Shown here: piece by piece, positions 6,686-17,119 of the stretch
Layout of the letters: each line of letters begins with the position of its first letter
How positions within the stretch are numbered: the first letter of the stretch is position 1
NCBI RefSeq assembly: GCF_004345005.1
Contig: NZ_SMMX01000018.1
Location: forward strand, 1-60,254
Source of the DNA: Extibacter muris
GTDB lineage: Bacteria; Bacillota; Clostridia; Lachnospirales; Lachnospiraceae
Length of the DNA: 60,254 nucleotides
Direction of reading: 5' to 3'
Translations under genes and position numbers: made by a program
The notes under the pieces: model-generated
Databases searched by the model: none
Told to the model about the DNA's origin: nothing
What the model saw: the letters and a program-made list of their open reading frames with translations, nothing else

Positions 6686-8107
6686 ATGTATGATGTAAAT
6701 TCAAAACATGCGGATGATTTCATCAATCAAGAAGAAATCCTGGAAACGCTGGCTTATGCCGACGAGAACAAAAACAACCTTGCATTGATCGAGTCACTTA
6801 TCGAGAAGGCAAAGCTGAGAAAGGGGCTGACCCACCGTGAAGCTTCTGTTCTGCTCGCCTGTGAAGATGCGGATATGAACGAAAAAATCTTCCGTCTGGC
6901 AGAACAGATTAAAAAGGATTTTTATGGAAACCGGATTGTTCTGTTTGCCCCGCTCTATCTTTCCAATTACTGCATCAACGGCTGTACATACTGTCCATAT
7001 CATATGAAGAACAAGCATATCGCCCGCAAGAAGCTCACACAGGAAGAAATCCGCAAAGAAGTCATCGCCCTGCAGGACATGGGACATAAGCGGCTTGCCC
7101 TTGAGGCCGGCGAAGACCCGGTACGCAATACCATGGAGTATTATCTTGACTGTATCAACACCATTTACAGCATCAAACATAAAAACGGCGCGATCCGAAG
7201 GGTAAATATCAACATCGCCGCTACCACGGTAGATAACTACAGGTTATTAAAAGAAGCAGGAATCGGCACCTATATCCTCTTCCAGGAAACATATCACAAA
7301 GAAAGTTACCTGCAGCTTCATCCGACCGGACCAAAGCATGATTACAACTATCATACGGAAGCCATGGACCGCGCCATGGAAGGCGGCATAGATGATGTGG
7401 GCGTCGGCGTATTGTTCGGTCTCGACAAATTCCGCTATGAGTTTGCGGGGCTGCTCATGCATGCTGAGCATCTGGAAGCTGCGTTCGGAGTCGGCCCACA
7501 TACTATCAGCGTGCCACGCCTGAGAAATGCGGACGATATCGATGCCGATGCATTTACAAATGGTATTGATGACGACACCTTCGCCAAAATAGTTGCCTGT
7601 ATACGAATCGCCGTGCCTTATACAGGTATGATCATCTCCACACGTGAAAGCCAGAAAACGCGTGAAAGAGTGCTCCATCTCGGCATCTCGCAAATCAGCG
7701 GCGGTTCCAGGACGAGCGTAGGCGGCTACTGCGAACCGGAGCCGGAAGACGAGAAATCCGAACAGTTCGATGTCATCGACAACCGTACGCTTGATGAGGT
7801 CGTACGCTGGCTTATGGAGATGGACTATCTGCCAAGCTTCTGTACCGCCTGTTATCGTGAAGGCCGTACAGGCGACCGCTTCATGTCTCTTTGCAAGAGC
7901 GGGCAGATACAGAACTGCTGCCATCCAAATGCTTTGATGACGCTGGAAGAATACCTGATGGATTACGCATCACCCGAAACGAAAGCCATCGGTGACAAAT
8001 TGATAGATAAAGAAGTCTTAAACGTACCAAACGAAAAAGCCCGACAAGTCGTACTCGAAAACCTTCGCCTCATACGCGAAAACAATCGGCGAGACTTCCG
8101 GTTTTAA
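6686..8107 (+). CDS. hydG: [FeFe] hydrogenase H-cluster radical SAM maturase HydG (tyrosine lyase)
   Basis: 473 residues. The radical SAM motif CINGCTYC (Cys 96, 100, 103) cleaves tyrosine. The C-terminal CTACYREGRTGDRFM followed by CKSGQIQNCC supplies the second cluster on which CO and CN ligands for the H-cluster are made. Typical blocks LEAGEDP, FQETYHKESY and GVGPHTISVPR are present. TGGAGGTAAT precedes the ATG. Downstream, only a palindromic repeat separates it from hydF, so the three genes are likely one operon. Confidence 0.95.
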   Translation: MYDVNSKHADDFINQEEILETLAYADENKNNLALIESLIEKAKLRKGLTHREASVLLACEDADMNEKIFRLAEQIKKDFYGNRIVLFAPLYLSNYCINGCTYCPYHMKNKHIARKKLTQEEIRKEVIALQDMGHKRLALEAGEDPVRNTMEYYLDCINTIYSIKHKNGAIRRVNINIAATTVDNYRLLKEAGIGTYILFQETYHKESYLQLHPTGPKHDYNYHTEAMDRAMEGGIDDVGVGVLFGLDKFRYEFAGLLMHAEHLEAAFGVGPHTISVPRLRNADDIDADAFTNGIDDDTFAKIVACIRIAVPYTGMIISTRESQKTRERVLHLGISQISGGSRTSVGGYCEPEPEDEKSEQFDVIDNRTLDEVVRWLMEMDYLPSFCTACYREGRTGDRFMSLCKSGQIQNCCHPNALMTLEEYLMDYASPETKAIGDKLIDKEVLNVPNEKARQVVLENLRLIRENNRRDFRF

Positions 8108-8117
8108 TTGGGGTTTA

Positions 8118-8157
8118 ATTGGGGACGGGGTTTTTTTAGAAAACCTCCGTCCCCAAT
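8118..8157. repeat. Dispersed palindromic element, copy 2
   Basis: The core TTGGGGACGGGG and its mate CCTCCGTCCCCAA are separated by a T-run and A-run. A second partial left arm (TTGGGG) precedes it, and right-arm remnants (CTTGTCCC, ATGTCCC) follow to about 8195. It sits between hydG and hydF, where it could lower read-through into hydF or protect the upstream mRNA end. Confidence 0.75.
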
Positions 8158-8214
8158 TAAAATATCCTTGTCCCTTTTTCAATTTACCATGTCCCTGACG
8201 GAAAGGAATTATAT

Positions 8215-9429
8215 ATGAGTTTAAACAGCACCCCTTCTTCCGAACGTACCCATATCGGTATCTTCGGAAAGCGCAATGCTGGCAAATCCAGCATTATCAA
8301 TGCTCTTACCGGGCAGAACCTGGCCATCGTATCGGATGTGAAAGGTACGACTACCGATCCTGTTCTCAAGGCAATGGAGCTTCTCCCACTCGGCCCGGTC
8401 GTAATGATTGACACACCCGGTCTTGATGACGAAGGCGAACTGGGAGCCCTCCGAATTCAAAAAGCTTATCAGGTATTGAATAAAACAGATATTGCGATAC
8501 TTGTTGTCGACGGAACTGTCGGGATGACCAGAGAAGACTATTCGATTTTAAATCGTATAAAAGAAAAGGGTATCCCATCCGTCATCGTCTTAAACAAGGC
8601 AGATATCGCTATACCCGGGCGGTTTACGGATGCCACATCACTTGGACTGGGCCCAGAGGATTATTTTATGTGGGTTAGCGCATCCGATAAGAGTAATATA
8701 TTTGAATTAAAAGAACTAATCGCAACACTTGCTCCTACAGATGACCTTAAGCTAAGAATTGTCGGCGATCTTATCAAGCCTTCTGACTTTATAATACTCG
8801 TCGTACCAATTGACAAGGCCGCTCCAAAGGGACGCCTCATATTACCTCAGCAGCAGACCATACGCGATATCCTAGAAGCTGATGCCGCTGCCATCGTCAT
8901 AAAAGAAAATGAATTAGCCCACACCCTATCCACGCTTGAGAAACGCCCGGCAATGGTCATTACTGACAGCCAGGTATTTGGGAAAGTATCAAAAGAAACA
9001 CCGGAAGATATTCCACTTACATCGTTCTCAATCTTGTTTGCAAGATATAAAGGCAGTTTAAGAACAGTGGTAGACGGTGCCAGGACATTAGATACACTGG
9101 AGGACGGAGATACGGTTCTCATCGCCGAAGGATGTACACATCACAGACAGTGCGATGATATAGGTACCGTAAAGCTGCCTCGGCTGATTCAGAATTACAC
9201 AGGGAAAAATATCACCTTTGAATTTGCAAGCGGTACAGAATTCCCGATAGACTTATCCACATATAAGCTGGCAATCCACTGCGGCGGCTGTACCTTAAAC
9301 GAACGCGAAATGAAATACCGCCTGAAATGCGCAGAAGATGCACAATTGCCAATAACGAACTACGGAATCGCCATAGCACATATGAATGGGATACTGGAAC
9401 GGAGCATTGAAATATTCCCGGAATTCTAA
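8215..9429 (+). CDS. hydF: [FeFe] hydrogenase H-cluster maturation GTPase HydF
   Basis: 404 residues. The N-terminal GTPase domain has Walker A GKRNAGKS (18-25), switch GTTTDP and DTPGLDD, and NKAD for guanine binding. The C-terminal third carries conserved His/Cys residues (CTHHRQCDD, then HCGGC) that ligate the [4Fe-4S] cluster. HydF is the scaffold that takes the diiron unit made by HydE and HydG and hands it to the hydrogenase. AAAGGAA lies upstream of the ATG. A further palindromic repeat follows the stop. Confidence 0.95.
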   Translation: MSLNSTPSSERTHIGIFGKRNAGKSSIINALTGQNLAIVSDVKGTTTDPVLKAMELLPLGPVVMIDTPGLDDEGELGALRIQKAYQVLNKTDIAILVVDGTVGMTREDYSILNRIKEKGIPSVIVLNKADIAIPGRFTDATSLGLGPEDYFMWVSASDKSNIFELKELIATLAPTDDLKLRIVGDLIKPSDFIILVVPIDKAAPKGRLILPQQQTIRDILEADAAAIVIKENELAHTLSTLEKRPAMVITDSQVFGKVSKETPEDIPLTSFSILFARYKGSLRTVVDGARTLDTLEDGDTVLIAEGCTHHRQCDDIGTVKLPRLIQNYTGKNITFEFASGTEFPIDLSTYKLAIHCGGCTLNEREMKYRLKCAEDAQLPITNYGIAIAHMNGILERSIEIFPEF

Positions 9430-9432
9430 AAA

Positions 9433-9490
9433 GGGACACCCTATTTTTAATTGGGGACGGAGGAAAATTAAAAAACCTCCGTCCCCAATT
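9433..9490. repeat. Dispersed palindromic element, copy 3
   Basis: A left outer arm GGGACACC (9433-9440) is followed by AATTGGGGACGGAGG, a short A/T spacer and CCTCCGTCCCCAATT, ending at 9490. The right outer arm is missing. It directly follows hydF and can serve as its terminator. Confidence 0.75.
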
Positions 9491-9624
9491 TCTTCAGAAC
9501 TTCTAAAACTTGCCGTGATATTCTTTATAAATTCTTCAGAAATGCTACAATACATCTTTATTTCTTTTCGTTACAATATTCATATCAAATTAAAACACTA
9601 TCTTTTCCTAAGGGGGATTTTGAT

Positions 9625-10762
<1,138 letters not shown>

Positions 10763-10808
10763 TTACCATATGTTATGATATAAAACAGTTATTATAATAG
10801 AATGTTAT

Positions 10809-10860
10809 TATAATATAAAGTGGCGGAGCGCCTGCAGGCGCTCCGCCACTTTATATTATA
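10809..10860. terminator. 52-bp perfect palindrome, likely bidirectional terminator
   Basis: Every base from 10809 to 10860 pairs symmetrically around CCTG|CAGG. The GC core (GTGGCGGAGCGCC and its mate) is flanked by AT arms that give T-rich tails in both directions. It lies 13 bp beyond the sirtuin stop and about 100 bp upstream of the resolvase start. It is a very strong terminator for the sirtuin transcript. A perfect loopless palindrome of this size is also unstable DNA. Confidence 0.7.
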
Positions 10861-10872
10861 TCAACATATTTC

Positions 10873-11601
10873 TTATCTATGCACAACTATCTGTCCAAGC
10901 ACTTCACCGATTGGTGCCGCAATTGTCAGGTCTGCGCCGACTTCCTTTGCCGTAGCACTTTTGTTGATCACTACGAGGTGGCCGCCTCTGAAATAGTCGA
11001 TAAATCCCGCCGACGGGTATACTATAAGCGACGTGCCGCCAATAATCAGCGTATCCGCCTCGCAGATTGCCTTAATACTTTTTGATATGACCGCCGCGTT
11101 CAGACTTTCCTCATAAAGTACGACATCCGGCTTGATGAGCCCGCCGCACCCGCACCTTGGGATGCCGTCTGCCTGCTTGACATATGATGCCTCATAGGAC
11201 ATTCCACAATTTTGGCAATAGTTTCTGTGGATACTGCCGTGAAGTTCCAGTACATTCCTGCTTCCGGCGGCCTGATGCAGCCCGTCAATATTCTGAGTCA
11301 CGATTGCCGTCAGCTTTCCTGCCTCCTCCAGTTCCGCCAGTTTCTTATGGGCCGGGTTCGGCTCTGCATCCAGAAACATCATCTTCTCCTTATAAAACTC
11401 ATAAAAATCTTCTGTATTTCTCGTAAAAAAGCTGTGGCTCACTATCTGCTCCGGTGAATATTTGTACTTCTGCCTGTAAAGTCCATCTGCACTTCTGAAA
11501 TCCGGAATACTACTCTCTGTAGATACCCCCGCGCCTCCGAAAAATACGATGCGGCTGCTCTCATCGATAATCTCCTGAAGTCTCCTTACATCCTCATCCA
11601 T
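10873..11601 (-). CDS. NAD-dependent protein deacylase (Sir2 family)
   Basis: This 242-residue class III deacylase has the NAD site GAGVSTESSIPDFRS (23-37), TQNIDGLH (102-109), the catalytic His121 in LHGS, and a four-Cys Zn site (129, 132, 150, 152). It removes acetyl or other acyl groups from lysines with NAD, linking protein modification to redox state. The conserved deacylase motifs are complete, so it is not the SirTM ADP-ribosyltransferase type. AGGAGGTAAT precedes the ATG. Confidence 0.92.
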   Translation of the reverse strand: MDEDVRRLQEIIDESSRIVFFGGAGVSTESSIPDFRSADGLYRQKYKYSPEQIVSHSFFTRNTEDFYEFYKEKMMFLDAEPNPAHKKLAELEEAGKLTAIVTQNIDGLHQAAGSRNVLELHGSIHRNYCQNCGMSYEASYVKQADGIPRCGCGGLIKPDVVLYEESLNAAVISKSIKAICEADTLIIGGTSLIVYPSAGFIDYFRGGHLVVINKSATAKEVGADLTIAAPIGEVLGQIVVHR

Positions 11602-11701
11602 GGTATTACCTCCTGTCGGTTTTTCATAAATATTGAACTTTCATTGGTCTGCCTGCATTTCCATTACCTGACTCAATTACACTGTACTTCTATTATAGCG
11701 C

Positions 11702-11739
11702 AAAAAAACCATGCTGCAATTGTTTAAATACAGCATGGT
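11702..11739 (-). terminator. Intrinsic terminator ending the fab-acc operon
   Basis: On the minus strand ACCATGCTG (11739-11731) pairs with CAGCATGGT (11716-11708) across a 14-nt loop, followed by seven T. It lies 13 bp after the stop of the HAD gene, the last gene of the operon. Confidence 0.85.
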
Positions 11740-11751
11740 CTCTATAATCTT

Positions 11752-12423
11752 CTATCTGCGGCTTGTCTCCTTATTTGCTGCCTTTATCCAGTCTATCACT
11801 TCGAGCAGGCTGCCCATCCGGGCTGTTATCCCGTCCAGGACTTCTTCCGGTATATCTGTTTCATCCGGAATATATATAATATATCCCCCGGCCGCCTTGC
11901 CCGCCATGACTCCTGCAGTACTGTCCTCCAGCACAAGGCATTCGCAAGAGCTGCATCCGAGCTCTTCGGCTGCTTTCCAGAAAATGTCCGGCTCCGGCTT
12001 GCTCTTTTCCACCACATCTCCACAGATGCAGGCCGTCAGGTACTCATAAGCCCCTGCACGTCTGATGATATCCACAGCCCTATCATGAGCGGTAGATGTG
12101 GCAACTGCCATCGGAATCTGCTCTTCCTTCAGAAAGTTCATCAATTCAAACAGCCCCTTTTTGATTGGTATGCCGTCTCTCTCCGTAAGCATTTCAAAAA
12201 ATTCATGCTTTACTTCCTTCACATATTCATAATCCACATCCGGTCCAAGTGCTTCAGAAAATAATCTTCTTATCTGCGCCGGGTTCCCGCCCCTGAAACT
12301 TTCAATAAGCCTGTCATCGATATCCAGATTCAGCTTCTCCCCGGCCATCCGCCATGTCACGGTAGACAGGTGTTCCGTATCGAACATCGTACCGTCCATA
12401 TCAAATATTACGCCTCTTACCAT
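11752..12423 (-). CDS. HAD-superfamily hydrolase (beta-phosphoglucomutase/phosphatase-like)
   Basis: 223 residues. Motif I is DMDGTMFDTE (nucleophile Asp8, acid Asp10), motif II ATSTAHDR, motif III lysine in KSKPEPDIF, and motif IV LEDSTAGVMAG. The helical cap sits after motif I (subclass IA). Such proteins act on small phosphorylated metabolites and the substrate is not readable from sequence. It lies 32 bp after the MarR gene and is the last gene before the terminator, so it probably reads as the tail of the fatty-acid operon. Confidence 0.85.
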   Translation of the reverse strand: MVRGVIFDMDGTMFDTEHLSTVTWRMAGEKLNLDIDDRLIESFRGGNPAQIRRLFSEALGPDVDYEYVKEVKHEFFEMLTERDGIPIKKGLFELMNFLKEEQIPMAVATSTAHDRAVDIIRRAGAYEYLTACICGDVVEKSKPEPDIFWKAAEELGCSSCECLVLEDSTAGVMAGKAAGGYIIYIPDETDIPEEVLDGITARMGSLLEVIDWIKAANKETSRR

Positions 12424-12455
12424 CTGCCCTCTCCTGCCATCTGTACACTGTTTTC

Positions 12456-12929
12456 TTAGCTCCTGCTGCCGCTCCCGCCATCACGGTGCTGGCTGTAGCC
12501 GCAGAAGAATTCATCAAGAGCATCCAGCGTCTTGACCAGTACCGGAATCTCATCTTCGCTGAGCTTATCCAAAATAGCCTGTGTCATCTGGCGATGGTAG
12601 TCTTCATGGTGCCTGTATGCGCTTACTCCCTTATCCGTCAGCTTCACATACACGACCCTTCTGTCTTCCTCGCTTCTCCTGCGCTCCACGTACTTTTTAT
12701 TCACAAGGCTGTTCATGGCAGTCGTGAGAGAGCCTACGGTGATGCCGAGCCTGCGGGCTATCGCAGACATATTATTACCGTCCCCGAGGCCGACCGCCTC
12801 TATCACATGCATGTCATTATTCGTCAGGTCTTTGAACTCCTCTGTAATTATCGCCTTTTCCTCGAGCTCCCATATCTCATTGATCAAGTTCACCAGTATA
12901 TGGTTAATTGTCTTATAAGCGTTTTCCAT
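12456..12929 (-). CDS. MarR-family regulator, probable FabT-like repressor of fatty-acid synthesis
   Basis: 157 residues with the winged helix-turn-helix between about 50 and 105 (MSAIARRLGITVGSLTTAMN, then the wing RRSEEDRRVVYVKLT). FabT is the MarR repressor of fab genes in lactic acid bacteria and binds palindromes of the type TTTGA-N3-TCAAA. Exactly such a site overlaps the fabH promoter about 10 kb upstream. The gene itself is co-directional with and distal in the fab operon, which would give feedback control. Identity with FabT is inferred from context. The last ten residues (HRDGGSGSRS) are an unusual polar tail. Confidence 0.8.
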   Translation of the reverse strand: MENAYKTINHILVNLINEIWELEEKAIITEEFKDLTNNDMHVIEAVGLGDGNNMSAIARRLGITVGSLTTAMNSLVNKKYVERRRSEEDRRVVYVKLTDKGVSAYRHHEDYHRQMTQAILDKLSEDEIPVLVKTLDALDEFFCGYSQHRDGGSGSRS

Positions 12930-12974
12930 CTTACGCTCCCTCTTTGTATACCATCAACATTTACCTGTCTACCA

Positions 12975-14042
12975 TTATACCCTCTCAGGCAGAAGAGAAT
13001 CAATAACTTCTTTTACGGTTTCTATCCGGTCTGCTTTATATGCATTGGCTCCGCAGAACAGAAGCGCGTCTTCCACTTCTCCCCTGGCCGCATGGATAAG
13101 CGCGTCCGTAATGCAATACGGAATCTCGTCCGGGCTGCATTTGTGAATGCAGCCGTGGCATGGGCTGTGAGGTATTCTCTTCCCTGAAAGCACCTGCTCC
13201 ATAAATGCATTTCTAATTGCTCTCCCCGGCATACCGACCGGGCTTTTTACGATAACGATATCTTCTTTCCCGGCTTTTAAGTATGCTTCTTTATAGCGGA
13301 TGTCCGCGTCACACTCCTCTGTGGTGACGAACCTGCTGGCCACCTGGATGGCATCTGCTCCAAGGGAAAATGCATGCGCAGCCTGGGCTGCTGTCTCTAT
13401 TCCCCCTGCGATGGCGACAGGTATCTTATGGCCATATCTGTCTTCATATCCCTTTACCGTGTCCATAATCCTCAGAATCTCGGCATCATAGGATTCTCCT
13501 CCGAACAGCTCCAACTGTTCCCGTGTAAACCCCAGATGCCCTCCGGCCTTTGGCCCCTCGATAACAAGCAGGTCAGGGACACGTTTATATTTTCTGTCCC
13601 AGTATTTTAAAATTACCTGTGCTGATTTATCCGTGGAGACGATGGGTGCCAGCTTAACCGCCGAATCACCTGCAATCTTCGGAAGCTCCGTGGGAAGGCC
13701 CGCTCCAGAGATGATCAAGTCCGCCCCCGCCTCTATCGCGGCACGTACGTATGCCTCATAATGGCGCATCGCCACCATGATGTTGAAACCGATTACTCCA
13801 TGGGGCGCAGCCTGCCTGGCCTTATCATACTCCTTCCGGATTGCCCGCAGGTTTGCTTCCAGCGTGTTCCTGTCAAAATCAGGTTCTTTAAAACCAATCT
13901 GGGCGGCAGAGATAATCCCTGTACCGCCCTCTCGTGCCACAGCCCCGGCCAGGCCGCCCAGGCTGATTCCAACGCCCATGCCGCCTTGTATGACCGGTAC
14001 CTCTGCTTTGATGTTTCCCATTATCAATGGTGCTGTTTTCAT
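12975..14042 (-). CDS. Nitronate monooxygenase-type FMN flavoprotein (FabK/2-nitropropane dioxygenase family)
   Basis: 355 residues, TIM-barrel flavoprotein. It starts IQGGMGVGISLGGLAGAVAREGG after a short strand and includes IEGPKAGGHLGF and AGGIETAAQAAHAFSLGADAIQVASRF, the FMN phosphate region. A Cys-rich segment CHGCIHKC is near residue 300. It is a second member of the same superfamily as FabK (21127-22065) in the same operon, but about 40 residues longer with this Cys-rich tail. Possible roles are nitronate detoxification or an enoyl-reductase-like step. The start lies 11 bp after accDA. Confidence 0.85.
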   Translation of the reverse strand: MKTAPLIMGNIKAEVPVIQGGMGVGISLGGLAGAVAREGGTGIISAAQIGFKEPDFDRNTLEANLRAIRKEYDKARQAAPHGVIGFNIMVAMRHYEAYVRAAIEAGADLIISGAGLPTELPKIAGDSAVKLAPIVSTDKSAQVILKYWDRKYKRVPDLLVIEGPKAGGHLGFTREQLELFGGESYDAEILRIMDTVKGYEDRYGHKIPVAIAGGIETAAQAAHAFSLGADAIQVASRFVTTEECDADIRYKEAYLKAGKEDIVIVKSPVGMPGRAIRNAFMEQVLSGKRIPHSPCHGCIHKCSPDEIPYCITDALIHAARGEVEDALLFCGANAYKADRIETVKEVIDSLLPERV

Positions 14043-14053
14043 CGTGATATCTC

Positions 14054-15763
14054 CTACATTCTACGGAACCGCATATATCTGCGCTCTGTCAGCTCATCTT
14101 CCGACATCTGCCCATAAGTTCCGAGAAATCCCTCCATATATTTCTTAAGCTCAGACGTAACCTCTCTCAGGTTCTGTATCGTATAGTGTACCGGCTCTTT
14201 TACGATACGCTCGACGATTCCCGCCTCGAGCAGGTCTCCGGCTGTAAGCTTCATCACCTCTGCAGCCTCTTTTGCCCGCGTGCTGTCCTTCCACAGAATG
14301 CTCGCAAATCCTTCCGGGGACAGGATAGAGTACACCGAGTTCTCCAGCATCCATACTTCATCTGACGTCGCCATGGCAAGAGCTCCGCCGCTGCCGCCTT
14401 CTCCTATGATGACGGATAAAACTGGCACCTTGAGCGCGGACATTTCATATATGCTTCTGGCAATCGCCTCGCCCTGTCCCCGCTCTTCTGCCTCCAGCCC
14501 GCAGAACGCGCCGGGCGTATCCACGAAGCAGATAACAGGACGGCGGAACTTCTCCGCCTGTTTCATGAGCCGTTGCGCTTTCCGATATCCGTCCGGAGAC
14601 GGCATTCCAAAATTACGTTCGATATTTTCCTTCGTATTCGTACCCTTGGCCTGGGCAATAACGGTCACGGGACGTCCTTCAAACCTTCCTACTCCCCCGA
14701 TAATCGCCTTGTCGTCTGCAAAGCACCGGTCGCCGTGGAACTCTATAAAGTCTGTAAACATGGTCCGGATGTAATCTTCTCCGACCGGACGGTCTTTCAT
14801 CCTCGATATCTCCACCCGGTCCCATACCGACGCTACTTTGTTATATTGATCTGGAATGTTATCCTTTCGCTGCATTCCTTCCGTACTGGGTTCCGTCTTC
14901 CCCCAGCCGGCGTGGAGCTTCAGGATACGAGAAAGTGTGCCTTTGAGCTCAGGCCGCTCTATAATCCCATCTATGAATCCATGTGCAAGCAGAAACTCGG
15001 AACGCTGGAATCCTTTCGGCAGCTTCTGGCCGATCGTCTGCTCGATAACCCTCGGCCCGGCAAATCCGATGAGGGCGCCCGGTTCCGCCAGGATGATATC
15101 TCCCAGCATGGCAAAGCTGGCTGTCACGCCCCCAGTCGTCGGATCCGTCAGCACGCTGATATACAGCTGCCCGGCATCACTGTGCCGTTTCAGTGCAGCG
15201 GACGTCTTTGCCATCTGCATGAGGGAAGTGATGCCTTCCTGCATCCTGGCACCGCCGGAACAGGCAAATATAATGACCGGAAGCTTTTCCTTCGTCGCCC
15301 GCTCCACTGCCCTTGCTATCTTCTCTCCGACAACCTCTCCCATGCTGGCCATGAGAAAGCGTCCGTCACATACCCCGATTACGGCTTCCGTGCCGTCTAT
15401 GCAGGCTCTGCCCGTAATGACCGCCTCTTCCAGTCCAGTCTTCTCCTTCAGAGCTTCCAGCTTCTCTTCATATCCTTTGTAGTCCAGAGGATTCCTTGTC
15501 GTAAGTCCTTTGTCCCATTCTTCAAATGTTCCTTCATCAGCTACCATCTCTATCCTGCGGTATGCATGTACCCGGAAATAGCCTCCACATTTTGGACAGA
15601 TGTAGCCACCTGCTTTTACATCTTCTGTAATGATAGCCTGGCCGCATCGATTACATTTTCTCAAAAGTCCCCGAGGCACTTCCGGCTTGGCCGCCTTAAG
15701 CGAGATGTAATTCTTCCGGCTGGAAGAAAGCCTTGTCTTCTTGAACATATTTTCCAATTTCAT
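14054..15763 (-). CDS. accDA: Fused acetyl-CoA carboxylase carboxyltransferase beta-alpha (AccD-AccA)
   Basis: 569 residues. The N-terminal half is AccD: a four-Cys zinc ribbon (Cys 37, 40, 56, 59), then SGGARMQEG and ASFAMLGDIILAEPGALIGF. A linker of about 25 residues around 290-315 leads to the AccA half (RPVGEDYIRTMFTDFIEFHG, GEGGSGGALAM). The complex transfers CO2 from carboxybiotin on AccB to acetyl-CoA to make malonyl-CoA. The subunits are separate genes in many bacteria. The fusion is fully in frame with no gap, 12 bp from accC. Confidence 0.93.
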   Translation of the reverse strand: MKLENMFKKTRLSSSRKNYISLKAAKPEVPRGLLRKCNRCGQAIITEDVKAGGYICPKCGGYFRVHAYRRIEMVADEGTFEEWDKGLTTRNPLDYKGYEEKLEALKEKTGLEEAVITGRACIDGTEAVIGVCDGRFLMASMGEVVGEKIARAVERATKEKLPVIIFACSGGARMQEGITSLMQMAKTSAALKRHSDAGQLYISVLTDPTTGGVTASFAMLGDIILAEPGALIGFAGPRVIEQTIGQKLPKGFQRSEFLLAHGFIDGIIERPELKGTLSRILKLHAGWGKTEPSTEGMQRKDNIPDQYNKVASVWDRVEISRMKDRPVGEDYIRTMFTDFIEFHGDRCFADDKAIIGGVGRFEGRPVTVIAQAKGTNTKENIERNFGMPSPDGYRKAQRLMKQAEKFRRPVICFVDTPGAFCGLEAEERGQGEAIARSIYEMSALKVPVLSVIIGEGGSGGALAMATSDEVWMLENSVYSILSPEGFASILWKDSTRAKEAAEVMKLTAGDLLEAGIVERIVKEPVHYTIQNLREVTSELKKYMEGFLGTYGQMSEDELTERRYMRFRRM

Positions 15764-15775
15764 AGGAGCTCACCT

Positions 15776-17110
15776 TTACATTTTCTCGATAAATTCAATA
15801 TCAATGTTGCCTGCCTGATAATCAGGATGGCCTAATAATTCATACTGGTAGTCTACATTCGTATCGATTCCCTCGATAATCACTTCTCCGAGGGCACTCT
15901 GCATCTTACGTATCGCTTCCTTACGGTTCTTGGCCCATACGATGAGCTTTGCTACCATGGAGTCGTAGAAAGGCGGAATGGTATAGCCGCTGTAGATGGC
16001 TGAATCTATGCGGATCCCTTTGCCTCCCGGAAGATACATATCTGTAATCGTGCCAGGGGACGGGCGGAATCCTTTCGCCGGATTCTCTGCGTTGATCCTG
16101 CACTCGATTGCATAGCCGGAAAGCTGTATCTCATCCTGCGTATAGGAAAGGGGTCTGCCGGACGCGATACGTATCTGTTCTTTAATCAAATCAATGCCGG
16201 TAACCCATTCGGTTACGGGATGTTCTACCTGAATGCGTGTGTTCATTTCCATAAAGTAAAAGTTCCCACTTTTCTCCAGCAGAAATTCTATCGTTCCGGC
16301 GTTGACATATCCTGCCGCCTTGGCCGCCTTGACCGCCGCGTCACCCATCTTCTTCCTGAGATTTTCATCCAGCGCGACGGAAGGGGATTCCTCTATCATC
16401 TTCTGGTGGTTCCTCTGGATAGAGCAGTCACGCTCTCCGAGGTGTATCACATGTCCCTGGCTGTCCGCTAATATCTGGAACTCGATATGTCTTGGCTGTT
16501 GTACAAAGTGCTCGATATACATCGTATTATCGCCAAACGCCATCTGCGTCTCTTTCTGGGCAGTCTGGAATGCCTGGGGGAATTCCTCCGGCGTCTCTGC
16601 CACCCGCATCCCTTTGCCGCCTCCGCCGAGGGCCGCCTTCACGATAACCGGATATCCGATCTGGGCTGCTATGCCGGCACCTGTGTCCGCATCATATATA
16701 GGTTCTGTACTTCCCGGAATGACCGGCACGCCTGCCGCAGTCATGGTATTTCTCGCTTCCTGCTTGTTCCCGAGTCTGGCGATTACATCGGAGCCCGGGC
16801 CGATGAACGTTATATTGCACTGTTCACACAGTTCTGCAAATTTGCTGTTCTCGGACAGGAATCCAAATCCCGGGTGGATAGCGTCTGCGCCCGTAATTAT
16901 CGTTGCGCTGATAATGCGGTCCATGCTCAGGTAGCTCTCGCTCGACGGAGCAGGTCCGATGCATACGGCCTCGTCGGCCAGCTGCGTATGGAGGGCATCT
17001 TTATCTGCTTCTGAATATACAGCCACCGTCTCAATTCCCATCTCCCGGCATGCACGGATGATACGCACCGCAATCTCCCCACGGTTGGCAATCAATATCT
17101 TCTTCATCAT
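15776..17110 (-). CDS. accC: Biotin carboxylase, acetyl-CoA carboxylase subunit
   Basis: ATP-grasp enzyme of about 444 residues beginning MMKKILIANRGEIAVRI. The glycine-rich ATP loop GGGGKGMR follows, then EMNTRIQVEHPVTE with the catalytic Glu and Arg. It carboxylates the biotin on AccB. I prefer the ATG at 17110, behind GGTGA, over the GTG at 17119, which abuts the fabZ stop. Translation is probably coupled to fabZ. Confidence 0.94.
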   Translation of the reverse strand: MMKKILIANRGEIAVRIIRACREMGIETVAVYSEADKDALHTQLADEAVCIGPAPSSESYLSMDRIISATIITGADAIHPGFGFLSENSKFAELCEQCNITFIGPGSDVIARLGNKQEARNTMTAAGVPVIPGSTEPIYDADTGAGIAAQIGYPVIVKAALGGGGKGMRVAETPEEFPQAFQTAQKETQMAFGDNTMYIEHFVQQPRHIEFQILADSQGHVIHLGERDCSIQRNHQKMIEESPSVALDENLRKKMGDAAVKAAKAAGYVNAGTIEFLLEKSGNFYFMEMNTRIQVEHPVTEWVTGIDLIKEQIRIASGRPLSYTQDEIQLSGYAIECRINAENPAKGFRPSPGTITDMYLPGGKGIRIDSAIYSGYTIPPFYDSMVAKLIVWAKNRKEAIRKMQSALGEVIIEGIDTNVDYQYELLGHPDYQAGNIDIEFIEKM

Positions 17111-17119
17111 GTAACTCAC

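Noticed and set aside
10873-11601. SirTM-type ADP-ribosyltransferase partner for the macrodomain protein
   Set aside because: The sirtuin keeps the standard deacylase motifs and Zn site and lies 6 kb away from the macrodomain gene.
14573-15835. Long open frame antisense to accDA (420 codons) and others opposite fab, acc and hyd genes
   Set aside because: They lack ribosome sites and recognised domains and mirror high-GC codon bias of the real genes on the other strand.
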